This document shows positions 8,010 to 16,535 of a stretch of 64,000 nt of DNA, piece by piece (the first letter of the stretch is position 1; each line of letters opens with the position of its first letter). The stretch is taken from the NCBI GenBank assembly GCA_963634745.1, contig CAVHCX010000004.1, positions 66,050 through 130,049 of the forward strand. The letters run 5' to 3'. Source of the DNA: CAKRJP01 sp963634745 (lineage in GTDB: Bacteria > Bacillota > Clostridia > Lachnospirales > Lachnospiraceae). Under the pieces are notes generated by a model. It saw only the letters and a list, made by a program, of their open reading frames with translations, made no database searches and had not been told where the DNA came from. The translations under genes were made by a program, and so were the position numbers.

Positions 8010-8177
8010 TTATTTGTCTTCTTTCTCTTGACCTTTGTCCTTATATGCAGGACACCTGGTACAATTAAAAAGCAAAATACAATGCCTTTCAGAGCAAAAT
8101 TGCTGATAAGAACATCTCTTTTTTGACAGACGACAAATATACCAGGTTTCACCGTCGCCAGACAAGAATTTGCACAT
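8010..8177 (-). CDS. Small Cys-rich (zinc-binding?) protein
   Basis: This 55-residue gene starts with MCKFLSGDGETWYICRLSKK and contains eight cysteines: C2, C15, C22, C28, C33 and a closing CTRCP pair. The spacing suggests one or two metal sites or a compact knotted domain. It is a better call than the overlapping 76-residue frame (7922-8152), which has no sensible composition and runs through a terminator hairpin. It sits directly downstream of the tail-like gene at 8193 with a 15-base gap. No family is recognised. Confidence 0.65.
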   Translation of the reverse strand: MCKFLSGDGETWYICRLSKKRCSYQQFCSERHCILLFNCTRCPAYKDKGQEKEDK

Positions 8178-8192
8178 TATTTAATTGTAAAA

Positions 8193-9227
8193 TTAAGCAA
8201 TGGTAACTTTGATAGACGGAACGCTATCGTAGCCAGTCAAGGAAATAGTGTATTCCCCAGCAGCAAACTTTCCGTTCGTTAAAACTGGAGAGAATGTTAA
8301 CTTAGCGTTGTCGATCTTGGCAAGATGACCATCTTTAAGGACACCATAAACGCTAGGAGTGTCGCCAACCTCAGCACTCTCTTCATCGAGAGTAATGGAC
8401 TCGACGTCATCCAACCAGTTGCGATTATCGATAACTTCAATGATCTCGAGTAACTTTCCGCCCTGGGCATCACACTCAGAACTTTCAGAAGCGAGAGCAG
8501 TGCCAGCCAAGGACATTGTCTGGTTGGAGCTCATATTCATAGAGAATTCCTGAGCACCATTGAGAACGAAACGAGGAACATCAAATGTAATGTGTCCAGC
8601 AGCTTTACCCTTGGAGGCGGCACAAGCATCACCTGCAAAGATAGGAGCGGTGATAACAAGATAAAGTTCCTCAGGGACAATCATAGAACTGATTTCAGCT
8701 CTCATGGCATTGGTGACAGAGCCAAGATAACGGACGCAATAAGAACCGTTTGCTGTGGTGATAACATTTCCTGTGCTATCGACGACTTTTAACTTCTTCT
8801 CAGTCTCGTCATAAGACAAAGTGACCCAATCTTCAGAACCCTGGGGAGCTCCCCAGACAAGATAGTCTTCTCCACAGGGGAAAGGCATCTTATAGACAGT
8901 CTCTGCAAAATCTGCAACGCCGTCTTTGAATGTTACCAAAGAGGTTTTATAATCCTGATTGCCAGTGGTGAACTTGGCACCAAGCTGAGCTTCAAGATAT
9001 TCCTTCTTCCAGAGAACATCCGTGAGAGTGATCTCAACAGACGGATCGTGATAAAAACTGAACTGGACAGGAGCGCCCTGACCAGCACGGATGTCATCCT
9101 TAGTCGTAGAAATGTTTAAACCAGAGTCAGTTAAGGTCTTAGAAACGAATGCAAGGGACATTGTGCCGTCATCATTCTTTCTGAAAGCTTCAGCCTTACC
9201 GACAGAACCTAAAAAATACTTAGCCAT
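8193..9227 (-). CDS. Putative tail tube or major structural protein
   Basis: This 344-residue protein starts MAKYFLGSVGKAEAF and is rich in Thr, Val, Ser and Asp with short beta-strand patterns throughout. The last ~80 residues (DSVPSIKVTIA at the end, after VLTNGKFAAGEYTISLTGY) look like an immunoglobulin-like domain of the kind often appended to phage tail tubes. It has a strong ribosome site (AAAAAGGAGAAA) and follows a terminator, as expected for an abundant virion protein. Identification as tail tube is from composition and order, not from a diagnostic motif. Confidence 0.6.
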   Translation of the reverse strand: MAKYFLGSVGKAEAFRKNDDGTMSLAFVSKTLTDSGLNISTTKDDIRAGQGAPVQFSFYHDPSVEITLTDVLWKKEYLEAQLGAKFTTGNQDYKTSLVTFKDGVADFAETVYKMPFPCGEDYLVWGAPQGSEDWVTLSYDETEKKLKVVDSTGNVITTANGSYCVRYLGSVTNAMRAEISSMIVPEELYLVITAPIFAGDACAASKGKAAGHITFDVPRFVLNGAQEFSMNMSSNQTMSLAGTALASESSECDAQGGKLLEIIEVIDNRNWLDDVESITLDEESAEVGDTPSVYGVLKDGHLAKIDNAKLTFSPVLTNGKFAAGEYTISLTGYDSVPSIKVTIA

Positions 9228-9251
9228 ATCTTTTTTCTCCTTTTTAATTTA

Positions 9252-9273
9252 AAAAGCAGGAGCATTAGCCCCC
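9252..9273 (-). terminator. Terminator after the free-standing endonuclease gene
   Basis: On the minus strand GGGGC-TAAT-GCTCC (one G-U pair) is followed by TGCTTTTT. It lies between the endonuclease stop (9280) and the downstream tail-like gene. Confidence 0.5.
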
Positions 9274-9279
9274 GTCTTT

Positions 9280-10818
9280 TTAGTTTATATAAATATAAGA
9301 CGCCTGTCCGGCATCATATATTTCAACAAAGCCGTGCTCTAGCATCAGGGTGTCGTTGTTACTCCCCTTACCAAAGCACTCAAACGTTTTGCCAAGCAAA
9401 CGATCAAAACCATGTTGCCTAAGCAAATTGTCTGTTATATGTTTTTTTAATTTTGGTGAATACCAGTGCTTGCCGATTGATTTTCTTAACAAGACGAATC
9501 CAAGTTTTTCATACACTTCCCCACTGAATTTAGAAAGATCACAGTAAGAAATAACAGTTTTACCTTTGTGCTTGTTAATAAAACACTTAAACAACTTACT
9601 CGCCCCACCAACAACACACTTTGAGGAACACAAACGTAACAACTCATAATCATAAGTTTTATTATATCGAGGTTTGCCAAAACTCATTAATTGAACAAGC
9701 TCCCCCCTATAATATAATCCTATGCACTCGTCACTCTTAACATATCCCTGCAAATGGTATTTATTTAGAAAATCAGTTTCTTCTTTCTCTTCGACGATTT
9801 TTACGTCACACATCCTGGCATAACATTTTTCTTTCTCGCCTAAGAAGATATCAATAATTTTGTCTTGATCATCCCAATCAAACACATGCACACAATGAAA
9901 TCCATTTTTTACAGCACAATTGGTCTTGTTAGCATGATATTCCTTAGTCTTTTTACCAAATTTAGTATCTAAACTCGATTGATGTGTAAACCAAGGATCA
10001 ATTTCTATCAATACCTCGCCTATTTTAAAATCAAAACTGTAGTCTCCTAAATTATATTCTCTAGAGAAGTCACACCCTCTTTCTTCAAGTTTTTTTTCAA
10101 AAATCTGATTTGGTTTAGAATTTTGTCCATGTCCTGATCTTTTACAAGACTCAATTTGACATGGCCACTCAACCCCATACTTCTCTTTCACAGTCTCTTG
10201 GACTTTCTTTTTCACTTCTTCGTTCTGGAGAACATATTTAACTCCATATTTTGCAATGAAAGTATCTTTGCGCTTTTCTTTTATTGCTTCCACTTGAGAG
10301 ATGTGCTCGACCCCATATTTAGACTCACATGTCTGTCTAATTTTAGCCTTACATTCTTCCAGCTTCAAATTTGTAGAAACCCCATATCTGTCGACACAGG
10401 TCTTCTTTTTTGTCAAAGATATTTCATTTCCTGTCTTATGTATATTATAATATTCTAACAAAGAAACAATTCCAGATTCAGTTATCCCGAAATGCTCCGC
10501 AGTGTCCTTTCGAGAATGATTCTTGGCGATATAATAATCTTTAAGATCTTTTTCGCTCGGATATTCGCCCGTAGACACTTTATATGAGACAGATCTTTTA
10601 TTGGTCTTGCTCGTCTCAGCATTCACTAGGCAAATTTGTTCGGGGGCTTTCTTGATACTCCAATAACTTATAAGCGACTGAATAACCGCTCTGGAAATAC
10701 CAAAATGTATTGCAGTGTCTGTCTGTGAATGATTTTGCTCGATATAATACTCAACGAAGGCCTCTTTTGAAGGATATGTCCCTTTTAATATTCTACTCTG
10801 TATCGATTCTCTCGGCAT
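9280..10818 (-). CDS. Vsr-like homing endonuclease with KYGV repeats (free-standing)
   Basis: This 512-residue protein carries two N-terminal helix-turn-helix segments (about residues 10-45 and 60-95, each beginning YPSKE or YPSEK). Four repeats of ~27 residues follow, each starting with KYGV or RYGV. Next comes a Vsr-like nuclease core (VLIEIDPWFTHQ... HCVHVFDWDD) matching the EDxHD endonuclease family, then a ~150-residue C-terminal domain ending near QASYIYIN with GNAT-like features (MSFGKPRYN, GGASKLFKCF, YEKLGFVLL). The start at 10818 is an ATG; longer starts lack a ribosome site. It has its own promoter at 10868-10895 and sits between two virion genes. Confidence 0.82.
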   Translation of the reverse strand: MPRESIQSRILKGTYPSKEAFVEYYIEQNHSQTDTAIHFGISRAVIQSLISYWSIKKAPEQICLVNAETSKTNKRSVSYKVSTGEYPSEKDLKDYYIAKNHSRKDTAEHFGITESGIVSLLEYYNIHKTGNEISLTKKKTCVDRYGVSTNLKLEECKAKIRQTCESKYGVEHISQVEAIKEKRKDTFIAKYGVKYVLQNEEVKKKVQETVKEKYGVEWPCQIESCKRSGHGQNSKPNQIFEKKLEERGCDFSREYNLGDYSFDFKIGEVLIEIDPWFTHQSSLDTKFGKKTKEYHANKTNCAVKNGFHCVHVFDWDDQDKIIDIFLGEKEKCYARMCDVKIVEEKEETDFLNKYHLQGYVKSDECIGLYYRGELVQLMSFGKPRYNKTYDYELLRLCSSKCVVGGASKLFKCFINKHKGKTVISYCDLSKFSGEVYEKLGFVLLRKSIGKHWYSPKLKKHITDNLLRQHGFDRLLGKTFECFGKGSNNDTLMLEHGFVEIYDAGQASYIYIN

Positions 10819-10867
10819 TAACCTTTCACCTCTTTCCTGTCTTTGCCGCGCAAACGCGCTTAACAAT

Positions 10868-10895
10868 ATTATAATATTTTTCATCACCGAATCAA
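10868..10895 (-). promoter_or_regulatory. Sigma70 promoter for the 9280-10818 endonuclease
   Basis: On the minus strand TTGATT (10895-10890) and TATAAT (10873-10868) are 16 bases apart. The -35 begins 5 bases after the stop of the upstream gene. Confidence 0.7.
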
Positions 10896-10899
10896 GTCG

Positions 10900-11895
10900 T
10901 TACATGCCGGACGTGCTGCTTTTGACTTCGTCAGTGCTCTTGTAACTATCCCCATACATATCTTTATTCGGCTTATAAATCCAGTGTTCAACATTCTTCC
11001 CTTTGGGCAAAGACACAAAGCCACTCATTGTGGCCTGTTTCATGATCTTATAGTTGATCAAGTCGTCTACGGTGGACAAAGCCATTGTAAACTTTCGGAT
11101 CGGCATACCCCAAATATCGTCAATATGATAAGTTGTAGAAATAGAAAGGCAGACAACTTTCTTTTCTATTGAGGCATGTAAGTCATTCTTTTGCTGTTCA
11201 AGACGCATTTTCTCATCATGGTCTCTCTTCACCTCAGGATCAACCCAAGAGTCATCAACATAGTCTGGATAATTTTGATAGAGTACAATTTGCCTTAATT
11301 TGGTAAATTCTTTGTTTGTAATTGCGTGCCCATCAACCAAAAAAGAATATTTTTTTGATGTGGGATCTTGTACGATTTTTATCATTTCAATGAATTCTGC
11401 TCCCTGACAATCAGGGCACACAAGCTTAGGCACATCCCCCTCAGTTGCTTTTTTCGGGTTTTTAACAAACTCGTTTAACTGGGACCTGAAATTCACAAAC
11501 ACTTCGTCATCATATCTGATGACATGCCCGCACTTCTTGCATTTCAACCCGTTATCGATGTGGAAAATAATTTCGAAAAGTTTCTGTAACCGATAAGACC
11601 ACTGAGCACCTTCTCCATTTTCTCGAATTTGCATCTTATAAATCAAATAATCGAGATGTGACAAGGCGATACCCTTGGGGTCATCATTTTTATTAAGAGT
11701 AAGACAACCACAACAACTAGAAAAAACCTCATACTCTCTGACTTGGGCAGGATAAATCAACAACCCGCAGAACGGGACAGGCTTATCCTCTCTGAAATAA
11801 TCATAGTCATAACTTTTAAGCATTGACACCAAATCTGGTTTTAACTGACCATATTTGGGATCCGCTTGTACTTCGTGTTCAACATTTTCTTCCAT
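10900..11895 (-). CDS. Putative virion protein with zinc-ribbon cysteines
   Basis: This 331-residue protein has three cysteine clusters: SSCCGCLTL near residue 48, CKKCGH near 118 and CPDCQG near 162. The last two are spaced as a zinc ribbon. The rest is mixed alpha/beta, with DDIWGMPIRKFTMALSTVDD in the C-terminal third, then a flexible Ser-rich end. It lies among head-to-tail genes, and its stop nearly touches the promoter of the adjacent endonuclease. I recognise no named family. A baseplate or chaperone role is possible but not shown. Confidence 0.6.
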   Translation of the reverse strand: MEENVEHEVQADPKYGQLKPDLVSMLKSYDYDYFREDKPVPFCGLLIYPAQVREYEVFSSCCGCLTLNKNDDPKGIALSHLDYLIYKMQIRENGEGAQWSYRLQKLFEIIFHIDNGLKCKKCGHVIRYDDEVFVNFRSQLNEFVKNPKKATEGDVPKLVCPDCQGAEFIEMIKIVQDPTSKKYSFLVDGHAITNKEFTKLRQIVLYQNYPDYVDDSWVDPEVKRDHDEKMRLEQQKNDLHASIEKKVVCLSISTTYHIDDIWGMPIRKFTMALSTVDDLINYKIMKQATMSGFVSLPKGKNVEHWIYKPNKDMYGDSYKSTDEVKSSTSGM

Positions 11896-11906
11896 AGAAA
11901 ATTGCC

Positions 11907-12623
11907 TTAATATCCAATATTAGAATTGTCAGAAAACCCAGAAATATCAACAGCAAATTTAATGTCATAGCCTGTAAAAGCTTTACCATTAAAAATTTTT
12001 GTATAAGTTGAACCGACGCTCTGACTCTTTTTTTCTTTGATATGCAAATATCCAATTCCATCCAAATACAGACCATTTAATTCTGCCAAAATACATTTCA
12101 TCAAGACAGTTGCTCTGCTTTTATAAGGAACGACAATTTCTCCCTGAGAATTTGTCTCATTGGGATTGGCGCCATACTGAGAAATCACCCCGCTCTCACC
12201 CGCAATATTGGGATTCAAAACCGGGTCGCCATTGCCAACCAAGACATTAATTTTCGAATGAACAATGACCTGGACTGTCACACCAATTGTTGCTTTCGTA
12301 TAATCTATCGGTTCAATCCCATCAACATAGACATGGACAGAACTACACTGAGCTTCTAATGCGTCATTCGTAAACGGAGAAAAGAACAATCTCTTGGTTG
12401 CCTGTTCTCCATTATTCTCATCAAGAAGCTCTCTCCTTTCTGCCTCACCAACATTTGGCTGACTTAAAGCAAATAAATCGTTATACTTTAAAATCTTCCA
12501 GAACAACTCCCCATGCTTTGTATTAGAATGAACAAGATGCTCCACTATCAAAGGCTCGATATTATCTAAATTTTCAAAACGGTTAAACGAATTGTACTCG
12601 CTATATCCCCATTCTTCTTCCAT
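11907..12623 (-). CDS. Putative tail terminator or neck protein
   Basis: This 238-residue protein starts MEEEWGYSEYNSFNRFENLD. Residues 90-190 show alternating strands (TIGVTVQVIVHSKINVLVG, YKSRATVLMKCILAELNGLY). Phage tail-terminator proteins combine such a sheet with helices and are encoded between connector and tail-tube genes, which fits this position. No catalytic motif is seen. The ribosome site is GGAGGTAAAAGG before the ATG at 12623. The assignment comes from gene order and secondary-structure pattern only. Confidence 0.5.
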   Translation of the reverse strand: MEEEWGYSEYNSFNRFENLDNIEPLIVEHLVHSNTKHGELFWKILKYNDLFALSQPNVGEAERRELLDENNGEQATKRLFFSPFTNDALEAQCSSVHVYVDGIEPIDYTKATIGVTVQVIVHSKINVLVGNGDPVLNPNIAGESGVISQYGANPNETNSQGEIVVPYKSRATVLMKCILAELNGLYLDGIGYLHIKEKKSQSVGSTYTKIFNGKAFTGYDIKFAVDISGFSDNSNIGY

Positions 12624-12644
12624 AACCTTTTACCTCCACTCTTA

Positions 12645-13862
12645 TCAAGACTGTCGTCTTACCACCATTTTAAACTGCACCTCAACATCCTCTTTAGTCG
12701 GGGAGGATGCCGCCGGGAGCCTGCAAGAAACAATTAAATCTCCGTACATATATATTTTCTTTCTTTTCAAAGAAAAAGTATAAGGAGTTGTCTCCCCGCC
12801 GAATGGTGATAACTGGACATATTCGGCCTGCTTATCTACAGATAAACTGGAAGGCCAGTTCTCAAGAGAGAAAGAGGCAACGATATCCTTTGAAAAATCA
12901 GGATATTCTGTGCCATCCTCTGAAACGAGCAATGGCGTAAATAACACTTCCTCACCCGTCAAACTATCAGGGATTTCGGAAGGGGTTGTGAATTTTATCG
13001 TGTAAGACTGATCTGCCGGGATAGTGTCAATATGTACAGTAGAATCCTGCTGATACGCGATCATGTTATCCCAATCATCATACACAGATGTTTCCGTAAG
13101 CTCTAAATAGAGCTTGAGCAATCCAACGTTTTCGGGATCAAACGTGCTGTTCCCGTAAAATTTATTGATTGCGGTAATCCTATACACATACCCACCAATA
13201 AAATGGCCAGGATTATCTGGGTCTTCTGTCCTGGCACCAATAATAAATCGTTGATTCACTTTGTAAGTTCGTGTATAGTCATTGTACTGAGCAGTAATAG
13301 CCAACTGAGACTGGGGAGCAACAGCGGTCTCATTATATGCCAGCCCAACAGAAGACAGATCTCTCCCCTGAATGACAGGCTCATAATGATATTTTGTGAC
13401 GCCCTGAGAGTCTTTATACATACTCCCAAGAACACCGTTGCATCGGGAAATAACCATGCTAGAAGTCATTTTAACTGCGTTTGTATTAATTCCCAGCCAT
13501 ACGTTTTTTGCTTTTTCCTCCGCACTCATATTATAGTTAGGAGCAAAGCGGAATTTGTGGCCTATCTTGAACCTGCTCTCCAAGATATCCTTAAAAACGA
13601 TTTTTCTATAGTCATCTGAAATATCAGTACCTTTTTCAGATTTAACTGATTGAATTACAACATCTATTGGACTCCAAGTGCTACAGCCCCACTGAGATTC
13701 GTATTCAATAAGAACCCTGTTGGGTCTGTAAAACCACTCCTGGTTAACCTTTTCTTGTAATTGATTGATAAAATAATTATCTGGATTATAATTCTCCGGA
13801 GTTTGTGACAAAATATCATATTGACTCGCAGAATTTGTAATGTTTATAACCTTACGGGCCAT
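12645..13862 (-). CDS. Putative head-tail joining / structural protein
   Basis: This 405-residue protein starts at the ATG at 13862 (MARKVINITNSASQYDILS), chosen because CGGAGGGTGAGG precedes it. A GTG at 13880 would abut the previous stop. Residues 30-100 contain NQEWFYRPNRVLIEYESQWG and later IEYES-type strand patterns. The C-terminal ~130 residues (from DQSYTIKFTTPSEIPDSLTG) look like a beta-sandwich domain. No enzyme motif is present. It is the longest gene of the connector cluster and is probably a virion component. Confidence 0.58.
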   Translation of the reverse strand: MARKVINITNSASQYDILSQTPENYNPDNYFINQLQEKVNQEWFYRPNRVLIEYESQWGCSTWSPIDVVIQSVKSEKGTDISDDYRKIVFKDILESRFKIGHKFRFAPNYNMSAEEKAKNVWLGINTNAVKMTSSMVISRCNGVLGSMYKDSQGVTKYHYEPVIQGRDLSSVGLAYNETAVAPQSQLAITAQYNDYTRTYKVNQRFIIGARTEDPDNPGHFIGGYVYRITAINKFYGNSTFDPENVGLLKLYLELTETSVYDDWDNMIAYQQDSTVHIDTIPADQSYTIKFTTPSEIPDSLTGEEVLFTPLLVSEDGTEYPDFSKDIVASFSLENWPSSLSVDKQAEYVQLSPFGGETTPYTFSLKRKKIYMYGDLIVSCRLPAASSPTKEDVEVQFKMVVRRQS

Positions 13863-13880
13863 ATGCCTCACCCTCCGCAC

Positions 13881-14234
13881 TTACTTGATATCATCAATAA
13901 GATGATCTAAAATCCCTTTGGACTCCATTATCTGGCGCTTAATTTGTGCATGAGACATTTCCTTATAATGAGACCCATCATAAAGGCCATGAATCTTGAC
14001 GACCACCTTCGTTAATTTATCGCCACACAAAGTGTTAGAAGATGCCAATTCAAACATGAAGCCATAAAACCACATGTCCATTGAAATTTCCCCTCTCGCC
14101 TCTGCTTCAATCATATAAAGTAACTTAATAAGCTGGCTTCGTAAATTAATATAGCACTGTTTCTCTTCTTCAGGAGAAAAACGGATCTGTGCGCAAATTC
14201 CAGAATCCGAAGGATTACATCTTTTACTTTCCAA
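13881..14234 (-). CDS. Small head-tail cluster protein, unknown function
   Basis: This 117-residue, mainly helical protein contains QCYINLRSQLIKLLYMIEAE and ends GILDHLIDDIK. It overlaps the end of the upstream gene by 11 bases (14224-14234), so translation is coupled. Three cysteines lie in the first 30 residues without a clear metal-site spacing. Small helical proteins at this place in phage clusters are often connector or tail-completion proteins. That is an inference from order. Confidence 0.6.
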   Translation of the reverse strand: MESKRCNPSDSGICAQIRFSPEEEKQCYINLRSQLIKLLYMIEAEARGEISMDMWFYGFMFELASSNTLCGDKLTKVVVKIHGLYDGSHYKEMSHAQIKRQIMESKGILDHLIDDIK

Positions 14235-14931
14235 AACGCGATCCTCCTCTAGGGGTAGACATTATTCGCCAGTTCAATTCAGAAACCAACGTGTCCATAT
14301 CTTTGTTCATCTGATTACGCCACTCAATTTTTGCTTTTGCCGAATTCGCCGGAGAGTACATGTTAAAGTCTGTATCCGTAAGGATATTTCTGACCTCGAT
14401 AACTCGCCCAACTTCCTTGTCGCCATAAGCAGACAGAAGTGCATATGCTAAAATATTAATAATTTTATCCATAATAGCACTTACAGGGAAATCAGAGCGC
14501 AAACAGCTTGAGAAATCGGCTGTAAATGCACCGGCATAGAACCAAGTAACGCTCCACTCTTCGTCAGGAAGGACTTCTCTCGGGAATTCCACGGAATTAT
14601 CATCCGCGTTATACACACCGGGAACCTTTTCGGACCCTATTTTATATGTAAAACCAACCCCTTCTCCTCCGTTGGGAACGACTTTTTCTAAAACATACTT
14701 TTGAGACCCCGTACCAGAATCACTTTCGCAATACCCCTGCGGGCCATTGCTGTCCATTTCCATTAACTTGTCCGTAATGGAAACAGGAGATGTGAACTTA
14801 TTCTTCCCTATTATTAAGTACTCAAGCATATCTTTTTGAAAAGCTGCCTGATCATTATAATATTCTTTGCTAATCATAGGGTCATCAAAAAGATTGAACG
14901 CCCTATCGAAAATTTCTTTAAAGTAAATCAT
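14224..14931 (-). CDS. Putative head-tail connector protein
   Basis: This protein has 235 residues. It opens with MIYFKEIFDRAFNLFDDPMI, a helical start typical of adaptor proteins at the portal exit. Then comes a strand-rich insertion (about residues 60-130, including GVGFTYKIGSEKVPGVYNA), then helices (IMDKIINILAYALLSAYGD). It ends with Arg/Gly-rich residues. It follows the capsid gene and one helper gene, the usual place for head-completion proteins. No motif proves the role. Confidence 0.58.
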   Translation of the reverse strand: MIYFKEIFDRAFNLFDDPMISKEYYNDQAAFQKDMLEYLIIGKNKFTSPVSITDKLMEMDSNGPQGYCESDSGTGSQKYVLEKVVPNGGEGVGFTYKIGSEKVPGVYNADDNSVEFPREVLPDEEWSVTWFYAGAFTADFSSCLRSDFPVSAIMDKIINILAYALLSAYGDKEVGRVIEVRNILTDTDFNMYSPANSAKAKIEWRNQMNKDMDTLVSELNWRIMSTPRGGSRFGK

Positions 14932-14957
14932 TTTGACGCCCTCCCCTTAATTAAATC

Positions 14958-15614
14958 CTACATTTCTGTGGGATTGATAGTGTAGCGACCACTTAATTCA
15001 TCTTGTTCTCTTCTAAAAGACCCATCCGCTAATCTATTAAACAAATCAATCTTTTCACGGTTTGCATAGCGCGCGTCGCCTTCAATGAATTTACGCTTTA
15101 CATGCGCTGTAATGCAATGTTTTTGATTCAACGTCGAAGAATTCCATAGATTCTCTATATCGCTTACGCTCATAGTTCCAATTGCTTCTAGTTTTTCTCT
15201 CGTTAAAACATTATCTGCGTCTGTGGGCAACCCCTTTGAAACAGCAACGTCCATATTTTTATGAGACACCGCAAGAATCCCTTTTTCAAACCAGCGACGG
15301 TATTTACCAGCAACTTCATCAAACTGACTCTTGGACAAAGTAAATTCTTCCCCATAAGAGTTCATATACAATTCAGTGCTGATAGTCTTAATATACCCCA
15401 TACTATTTGACAAATAAACGATAGTAACGTCGTTTGTAGGGACAGTAACATTTACAACAGGCGTTGCAAACGTCTGATTTTCTGTCGTTGCCGGAACTGC
15501 GGCAGCAACAGCTGCGGTCTTTTTTTCTGAAGAAGAATTCTCGGCTAGCTTAGCTTCGAGCTCTTTTATATAAGCTTCTAATTCAGCTTTAGTGGTTTTA
15601 CTATTGATATCCAT
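14958..15614 (-). CDS. Putative virion protein downstream of the capsid gene
   Basis: This protein has 218 residues. An N-terminal coiled-coil (KAELEAYIKELEAKLAE) is followed by a low-complexity Ala/Thr/Pro linker (about residues 30-55). A compact domain from residue 60 to the end follows, with YLSNSMGYIKTISTELYMNS and FTLSKSQFDEVAGKYRRWF. It is separated from the capsid gene by a strong terminator hairpin but has its own AAAAGGAGAAA ribosome site. The family is not recognised. Its place between capsid and connector genes suggests a head protein. Confidence 0.58.
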   Translation of the reverse strand: MDINSKTTKAELEAYIKELEAKLAENSSSEKKTAAVAAAVPATTENQTFATPVVNVTVPTNDVTIVYLSNSMGYIKTISTELYMNSYGEEFTLSKSQFDEVAGKYRRWFEKGILAVSHKNMDVAVSKGLPTDADNVLTREKLEAIGTMSVSDIENLWNSSTLNQKHCITAHVKRKFIEGDARYANREKIDLFNRLADGSFRREQDELSGRYTINPTEM

Positions 15615-15640
15615 TTTTTTCTCCTTTTACCTCAAACACA

Positions 15641-15660
15641 GGAGGGGCTTGTGCCCCTCC
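15641..15660 (-). terminator. Terminator/attenuator after the major capsid gene
   Basis: A perfect 8-bp stem GGAGGGGC/GCCCCTCC with a 4-base loop lies 43 bases past the capsid stop codon. On the minus strand TGTGTTTG follows, so the tail is only moderately U-rich and read-through is likely. Confidence 0.65.
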
Positions 15661-15702
15661 GTGCTTAACTTCACTTAATAGTAACTTTATTAATACAGGT
15701 TA

Positions 15703-16486
15703 TTAGAGAGTAATAACGCCATATTTGCTTCCGCAAATAGCAGAAACACCATATCTCATTTCAATAGAGATACCGTATCTGGAATCGGAAGAATGTTCGG
15801 GATTGTAATCAACGGAGATTTCATTTCCTTCGAAAACAATCTTGACAGGTCTGTCACCAGCAACAGGGACCAAGAAGATCTTCTTGTCATCTAAAGCCAA
15901 AGTGGCAGAAGAATTGGTCGTGCCAGGAACGAGAACGTTCTTCAAAGCAACGATCGGGACACCTAAATACTGATCCAAATAGCCAACCTTGTTCATCTCT
16001 TCACCGATTTCAACCTGGTAGTTGCCACCTAATGTTAAATGAGACAAAGCAGTTGCAGTACCGACAGCAATAACATTCATACCGCCGTTAGCAGCCTGGA
16101 CTCTTTCTCTGAGAGTGCCGAATAATTCCGGAGTGACACCGTTTGTGGCATAAGCGGCGCCAAACTCTGTGGTGGCTTCTGTCATACCCTTAACAGCTCT
16201 CAAGAAAATATCAGCAGCGAAAGAACGACCAATCTTAATAGCATAGTTACCCATATCAAAGATACCAGCAACTAAAGGATAGAAATCAATGTGAGTGTCA
16301 ATGGTATGAGGTCTTGCATTGACAGTGATTTCATTGTTGTACATCGGCTGATCGACGCCTTTTCTGACGCCTTCGGCTTTGGAATTGACCTTGAAAAGGT
16401 CATTGGATTCAATTACGAATCTGGCAGTGTCACCGAAACCAACCTGGTGGATTTCAGCGATATAGCTTGAGAAAGTCTGAGTAAAA
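15703..16486 (-). CDS. Major capsid protein, exon 2
   Basis: The exon begins inside the frame that reads TQTFSSYIAEIHQVGFGDTA, upstream of the first ATG at 16344. A stop codon lies just before it, so the N-terminus must come from exon 1. The remainder has the features of an HK97-type capsid protein: a long spine-like helix (FAADIFLRAVKGMTEATTEF), an axial-domain region (GMNVIAVGTATALSHLTLGG) and a strand-rich end. Spliced to exon 1 it gives about 362 residues, a typical length. The ATG at 16344 is internal. Confidence 0.8.
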
Positions 16487-16535
16487 CATTATCTAAAAAT
16501 ATTTTTATATTAAATCAATTTCAAAAAGCCCCTGA

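Noticed and set aside
7922..8152. A 76-codon minus-strand frame
   Set aside because: It overlaps the Cys-rich gene in another frame, runs through a terminator-like hairpin and has no sensible composition.
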